Shown here piece after piece: positions 60,521 to 64,000 of a stretch of DNA of 64,000 nt. Position 1 is the stretch's first letter; the number at the start of each line of letters is the position of its first letter. A model generated the notes under the pieces. That model was not told the origin of the DNA. It searched no databases and was given only the letters and a program-made list of their open reading frames with translations. Source of the stretch: Yponomeuta sedellus (Eukaryota; Arthropoda; Insecta; Lepidoptera; Yponomeutidae); assembly GCA_934045075.1 (NCBI GenBank), contig OW203747.1, positions 9,816,357 through 9,880,356 of the forward strand. The letters run 5' to 3'. Position numbers and translations under genes: made by a program.

Positions 60521-60924
60521 GAAAAAACATATACCTATTATGTTACTTTACTCCTTGCAGCTATCTGTGGAAACTTTTGCTGACTGCCTGTTTTTATATC
60601 TGGTTTGCTTCATCCTTAAGAGAAATTTCAGAAATATGTAAATGAAAAATCTACATGTAATAGCTAACATCCCAAAGTACGAAGAATGCGTTTCTGTAAA
60701 TTTATTTCATCTTTTCCACCTTTTTATTGGGCCGTATATTATTCTGTATTGGCAAGGTTTCCTTACACATAAATCAATCATTTTCCACCCAATAATATTT
60801 TGGAACTACTCCGTATCGTGTATTACGTATGCCGCAGTATTTTGGTCAATTTCAGGATTCTCGTAAAGATTCTATATTGGAATCAAAATACGGATCGAAT
60901 GGAAGTACATACTAAGTAAATAAA
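60521..60924. other. No recognised feature
   Basis: AT-rich. A 74-residue frame at 60642 is hydrophobic with no motif. Confidence 0.4.
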
Positions 60925-61240
60925 ATTTAAAAACCTATTTAGAGGCTAAAAATTTCACCCATGCCGGGATTCGAACCCGCAACCTCTGGCTATCCGTGCC
61001 AGCGCTCTACCAATTGAGCCAATGGGCGACTCACCGGCATCAGTGAAATTTCGAACCTCTTTACACTATTCTCTGTATTACGTACAGGCAGCGACATCTG
61101 GCTTAAGCAAATTGCATCACTTACAGCCCCGACTACCTACTTTGCAGTTTGGTTTTACATCGGAACGATATCACGAACGATATAATCATGTGGGTACAGT
61201 GATATCGTTCCGATGTAAAACATAACTGCAAAGTAGGTAA
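60925..61240 (-). mobile_element. SINE-C with mirrored upstream end
   Basis: Head minus, then GGCAGCGACATCTGGCTTAA to TACATCGGAACGATATCAC. This is followed by the mirror GTGATATCGTTCCGATGTAA and AACTGCAAAGTAGGTA. The fold-back lies at the far (5') end of the SINE, not at the head. Confidence 0.8.
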
Positions 61241-61284
61241 TAATGATTTCAAAAATTGTGTTTATTATAAAAACTGTAGATATT

Positions 61285-61500
61285 AAATTTAATTCAATTT
61301 TATTTTAACGATACGATTTTTTATTCTGCTTGGTGAATGTCAATGAACAATGTAATGTGGGGGTGAAAACTGCTGCCTTTGGGCCGTAGTGTAGTGGAGA
61401 AACAGGTAGCGGGAAAAATTACTCCACTCTGACCTCAAGTCATCAAGTCATCTTAGTTCTCAAGTCATCTTACACCTAAGACATCATTGCCTCGTATTGC
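61285..61500 (-). mobile_element. LINE-K 3'-end fragment
   Basis: ATTCAATTTTATTTTAACG, TGGTGAATGTCAATGAAC and GCCTTTGGGCCGTAGTGTAG with GGAGAAACAGGTAGCGG. The most diverged of three copies. Confidence 0.65.
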
Positions 61501-61794
61501 CTCAACTGACAGCTGTTAACTGTACATTAACGGCTAGAGCGTGTTCATGCCCGATTGACAGGAGGTAAATGCAGAAATGCAGGTCTAATTAAGTTACACT
61601 AACTTTACCCCATACCTGCAACATAAACAAACGTGCCACTATGTACTGAAATATTGGTTCCCAGTAGGGTTGCCAGGGGCCACTGGCCTTAGTTAGACAA
61701 GTCCTCCATTTTACCTGACTGCGGCGAAGCCCAAAAGGAGAGCAATGATTGACTTGTATGTATGAATGTACGTATATGTATGAATGTATGTATA
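61501..61794. other. Spacer with retroelement tail
   Basis: ACCTGACTGCGGCGAAGCCC at 61709 followed by TGTATGTATGAATGTACGTA. The CTGACTGCG motif also precedes the (TATG)n arrays at 13471 and 44263. Confidence 0.55.
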
Positions 61795-61925
61795 CTTACT
61801 TACTTTATACTTTATTGCACTCATAAAAAACATAAAGAAAGCACAAATGTATAAAATAAAAATCTGTACATGGCGAGTTTATTTCACAAGGAATCTCTTC
61901 CAGCCAACACATACTTAAAGATGTA
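61795..61925 (-). mobile_element. LINE-J 3' UTR fragment
   Basis: TTACTTTATACTTTATTGCAC, TACATGGCGAGTTTATTTC and AATCTCTTCCAGCCAACAC. Confidence 0.7.
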
Positions 61926-61931
61926 TGTATC

Positions 61932-62250
61932 GTCATGAACCCTTTTGTATGTCCCCACTGCTGGGGCACGGTTATCTTCCTGCATTGCAGGTAGGCCATA
62001 CTACACCTCGGGATCCATTTCCGGGTTGATAGAGGATTGTAAGACAGTGAAGAGTCTTACTATCAGTAGTTATCAAGCCGCCCATAAAGCCTCTGACATG
62101 GTTTAACGACTGCTATTACATGACAGCCGGCACCAACGGCGTAACGTATCACGGGACGGTCACCTAGCCAGCACTTGACCGCGGCTGTTTTTGCTTGACT
62201 CAAGTGATTGATTCCAATCACTCGGTTCGAATAGGCTATGAGCGCTTCGA
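61932..62250 (-). mobile_element. 5S-SINE copy abutting (TATG)n
   Basis: GAACCCTTTTGTATGTCCCC to GGCTATGAGCGCTTCGAG. About 45 bases are missing around AACGGCGTAACGTATCACGG. Its 5' end touches the microsatellite. Confidence 0.8.
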
Positions 62251-62252
62251 GG

Positions 62253-62256
62253 TATG

Positions 62257-62288
<32 letters not shown>

Positions 62289-62437
62289 TGTATGTATGTA
62301 TGTATGTATGTATGTATGTATGTATGTATGTATGTATGTATGTATGTATGTATGTATGTATGTATGTATGTATGTATGTATGTATGTATGTATGTATGTA
62401 TGTATGTATGTATGTATGTATGTATGTGTGTGTGTTA
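62253..62437 (+). repeat. (TATG)n array
   Basis: About 180 bp, pure except for one TATATG at the start and a (TG)n end at 62425. Confidence 0.97.
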
Positions 62438-62514
62438 AACAGCGCATTAACAAAGCAGGAAACCGGTAAATATTTCAGAACAAACAAGTCATAGAGGTAT
62501 GGCCTTAGGAGTAT

Positions 62515-62607
62515 GGCCTAACCATTCTGCGATGTAGAAGCCCGAATACTCGTACTGCGAAGAGACCCGTGCCCCAGCAGTGGAGACGTCCAAGGGTTGA
62601 TGTCGAA
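62515..62607 (+). mobile_element. 5S-SINE 3' fragment
   Basis: GTATGGCCTAACCATTCTGC, a 15-base insertion, then GACCCGTGCCCCAGCAGTGG and GTCCAAGGGTTGATGTC. Confidence 0.7.
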
Positions 62608-63044
62608 GTCATAGAACTAAGTTATTCTAAATTACAAACTGTAAATTAAATGGCTCAATAACTGCGTATCTTTTAATCAATCAATCCATCGTATTAGGCA
62701 AAGCCTGTAAAGGTAATATAAGTGGACAAAATAAATTGAATTGAAGAATGTTTTTGGGGCTGGCAACCCTAGTTCCAAGCAGCATTAGGAGATCCAAAAG
62801 GAGGAAACGCGGGAAAAATCTCATTATATGTCGCAACCGAAGAAATATTACATTAATATGTGTCAATAGCTTCAAGGGAATGTTGGGAGTTGGGATAAAC
62901 AGAAGAGTTTCTTTTACTGCATTGATAACAGTCAATTGATTAATTGCAAGTATGCTGAAATCTTGTCTCCACCATCTTGTCTTCACCACCGTAACTTGCA
63001 ATCGACACTCTAAATAAGGACTACTCCAGGTCCACGAAATGCTT
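62608..63044. other. No recognised feature
   Basis: Overlapping open frames on both strands (62681-63001 minus, 62748-62939 plus) have no recognisable motif. The plus frame is basic (RRSKRRKRGKN), but there is no supporting evidence for a gene. Confidence 0.4.
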
Positions 63045-63400
63045 GTTGCCTAGTGGAACCAAGTGATTGGAATCAGTTACTCGGGTTAAGCAACAACAGG
63101 TGCGGTCAGGTGCAGGATGGGTGATCTTCCCGTGACTACAGCTAGTGGCATTTTTTCCGAGCGCTTCCGTGCTTAGCAAGGCACGCTAAGCCGTTGATGC
63201 CGGTTGTCATGAAATGGCAGTCGCTAAGCCATGCCAGAGCCCTTATAGGAGGCTTGATAATTTCTGACAGTCTAAGGCTCGCCACTGACTAACAATCCTC
63301 CACCAACCCGGACTTGTCCGCCGCTGTGGAGTGTGGCCTAACCTTCCTGCGATGCAGGAAGAGATCCCCAGCAGTGAGGACATATAAAGGACTAATATAA
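63045..63400 (+). mobile_element. 5S-SINE, near full length
   Basis: TGTTGCCTAGTGGAACCAAG start, GGGTTAAGCAACAACAGGTG and GGATGGGTGATCTTCCCG (box-C-like), to GAAGAGATCCCCAGCAGTG and GACATATAAAGGACTAATAT. Confidence 0.85.
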
Positions 63401-63567
63401 GTTCCACAAAAATAGTCCAGGTCCACTGAAACAGAACAGACTGTGGGTAAAATAAAATGAGCAGGATGTTGCAGAAGCGACTCATTTGCAGGCCGTCTTG
63501 CCGATACAATTTTAGTCCACGATACGCTTAGATTGATAACACCTGATACTGTTGTCCATATGAATAA

Positions 63568-63568
<1 letters not shown>

Positions 63569-63598
<30 letters not shown>

Positions 63599-63850
63599 TG
63601 TATGTATGTATGTATGTATGTATGTATGTATGTATGTATGTATGTATGTATGTATGTATGTATGTATGTATGTATGTATGTATGTATGTATGTATGTATG
63701 TATGTATGTATGTATGTATGTATGTATGTATGTATGTATGTATGTATGTATGTATGTATGTATGTATGTATGTATGTATGTATGTATGTATGTATGTATG
63801 TATGTATGTATGTGTACGTGTGGGTGTATGTGTGTACGTATGAATGTATG
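63569..63850 (+). repeat. (TATG)n array
   Basis: About 245 bp pure, then degenerate GTGTACGTGTGGGTG and CATGC variants to 63850. It is preceded by CCATATGAATAAATATG. Coding-like repeats here are artefacts. Confidence 0.97.
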
Positions 63851-64000
63851 CATGCAATATGCCCCTTAGTGGCATCTTCGACCCAAGTTTCTCGTCTCAA
63901 TGGATGCCCCACTATAACCGATTCGGCGCGCGGGCGCGTGGCTCCGAGTTTTTTGCTTGTTAAAATACTTGCCCCGCTGTGAATGGACGTGCTCGGAATG
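63851..64000. other. No recognised feature (window edge)
   Basis: GC-richer than its surroundings (GGCGCGCGGGCGCGTGGC near 63925). It is cut by the window end, so it may belong to an element beyond. Confidence 0.4.

Overview
The window looks like a stretch of insect nuclear genome, most probably Lepidoptera. It is almost entirely mobile-element debris. I found no convincing host protein-coding gene, no rRNA operon and no credible functional tRNA. The lepidopteran assignment rests on element types and is an inference: RTE-clade LINE ends that run into (TATG)n tails, short Helitron-like elements ending in GGGTCAGCTAG, a piggyBac relic with a TTAA end, and many tRNA-like and 5S-rRNA-like SINEs.

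Family names used in the entries. 5S-SINE (about 360 bp, about 30 copies, plus a diverged subfamily B) carries a 5S rRNA box-C-like promoter. SINE-C has a tRNA-like head with a perfect CTGGC/GCCAG anticodon stem and often occurs as fold-back (palindromic) copies. SINE-E has a tRNA-Gly-like head. SINE-G has a tRNA-like head, a body and a CTGCAGTGGGAC end. SINE-H has a 3' end shared with RTE LINE coding ends. Helitron-S is the short TC...CTAG element. LINE-J is a Jockey/CR1-like LINE whose 3' UTR ends in GATA-type repeats. LINE-K and LINE-V are 3'-end fragments of other LINEs. RTE-F and RTE-Q are RTE-type ORF2 carboxyl ends. MITE-D, -L, -P, -R and others are small elements with inverted ends.

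Layout. 0-9 kb: 5S-SINE, SINE-E, SINE-H, a Helitron-S pair, an RTE relic, an (AACT)n tract and the first (TATG)n array. 9-19 kb: SINE-C copies, two MITEs, a four-copy Helitron-S tandem array at 16.1-16.8 kb, and a broken piggyBac element between two near-identical 215-bp direct repeats. 19-33 kb: dense SINE-C and 5S-SINE, a 5S-SINE split by a MITE, a SINE-H split by a LINE, an RTE fragment with a perfect 54-bp fold-back, and a LINE-J reverse-transcriptase relic. 33-46 kb: more LINE relics, a 284-bp (GACGA)n array, MITE-L with internal tandem repeats, a LINE interrupted by a fold-back SINE-C with a 15-bp target duplication, and the longest (TATG)n array. 46-64 kb: a roughly 1.4-kb minisatellite, a 35-bp minisatellite, further SINEs and two more (TATG)n arrays.

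The elements are linked by mobilisation and nesting, not by a shared pathway. Several SINE families and RTE coding ends share a CAGCAGTGGRM-type 3' motif, which suggests one RTE reverse transcriptase mobilised many of them. Fold-back copies in SINE-C, 5S-SINE, SINE-E, LINE-J and RTE fragments point to a recurrent self-priming or twin-priming outcome, and this is the most unusual theme here. Every LINE or transposase reading frame seen is truncated or interrupted.
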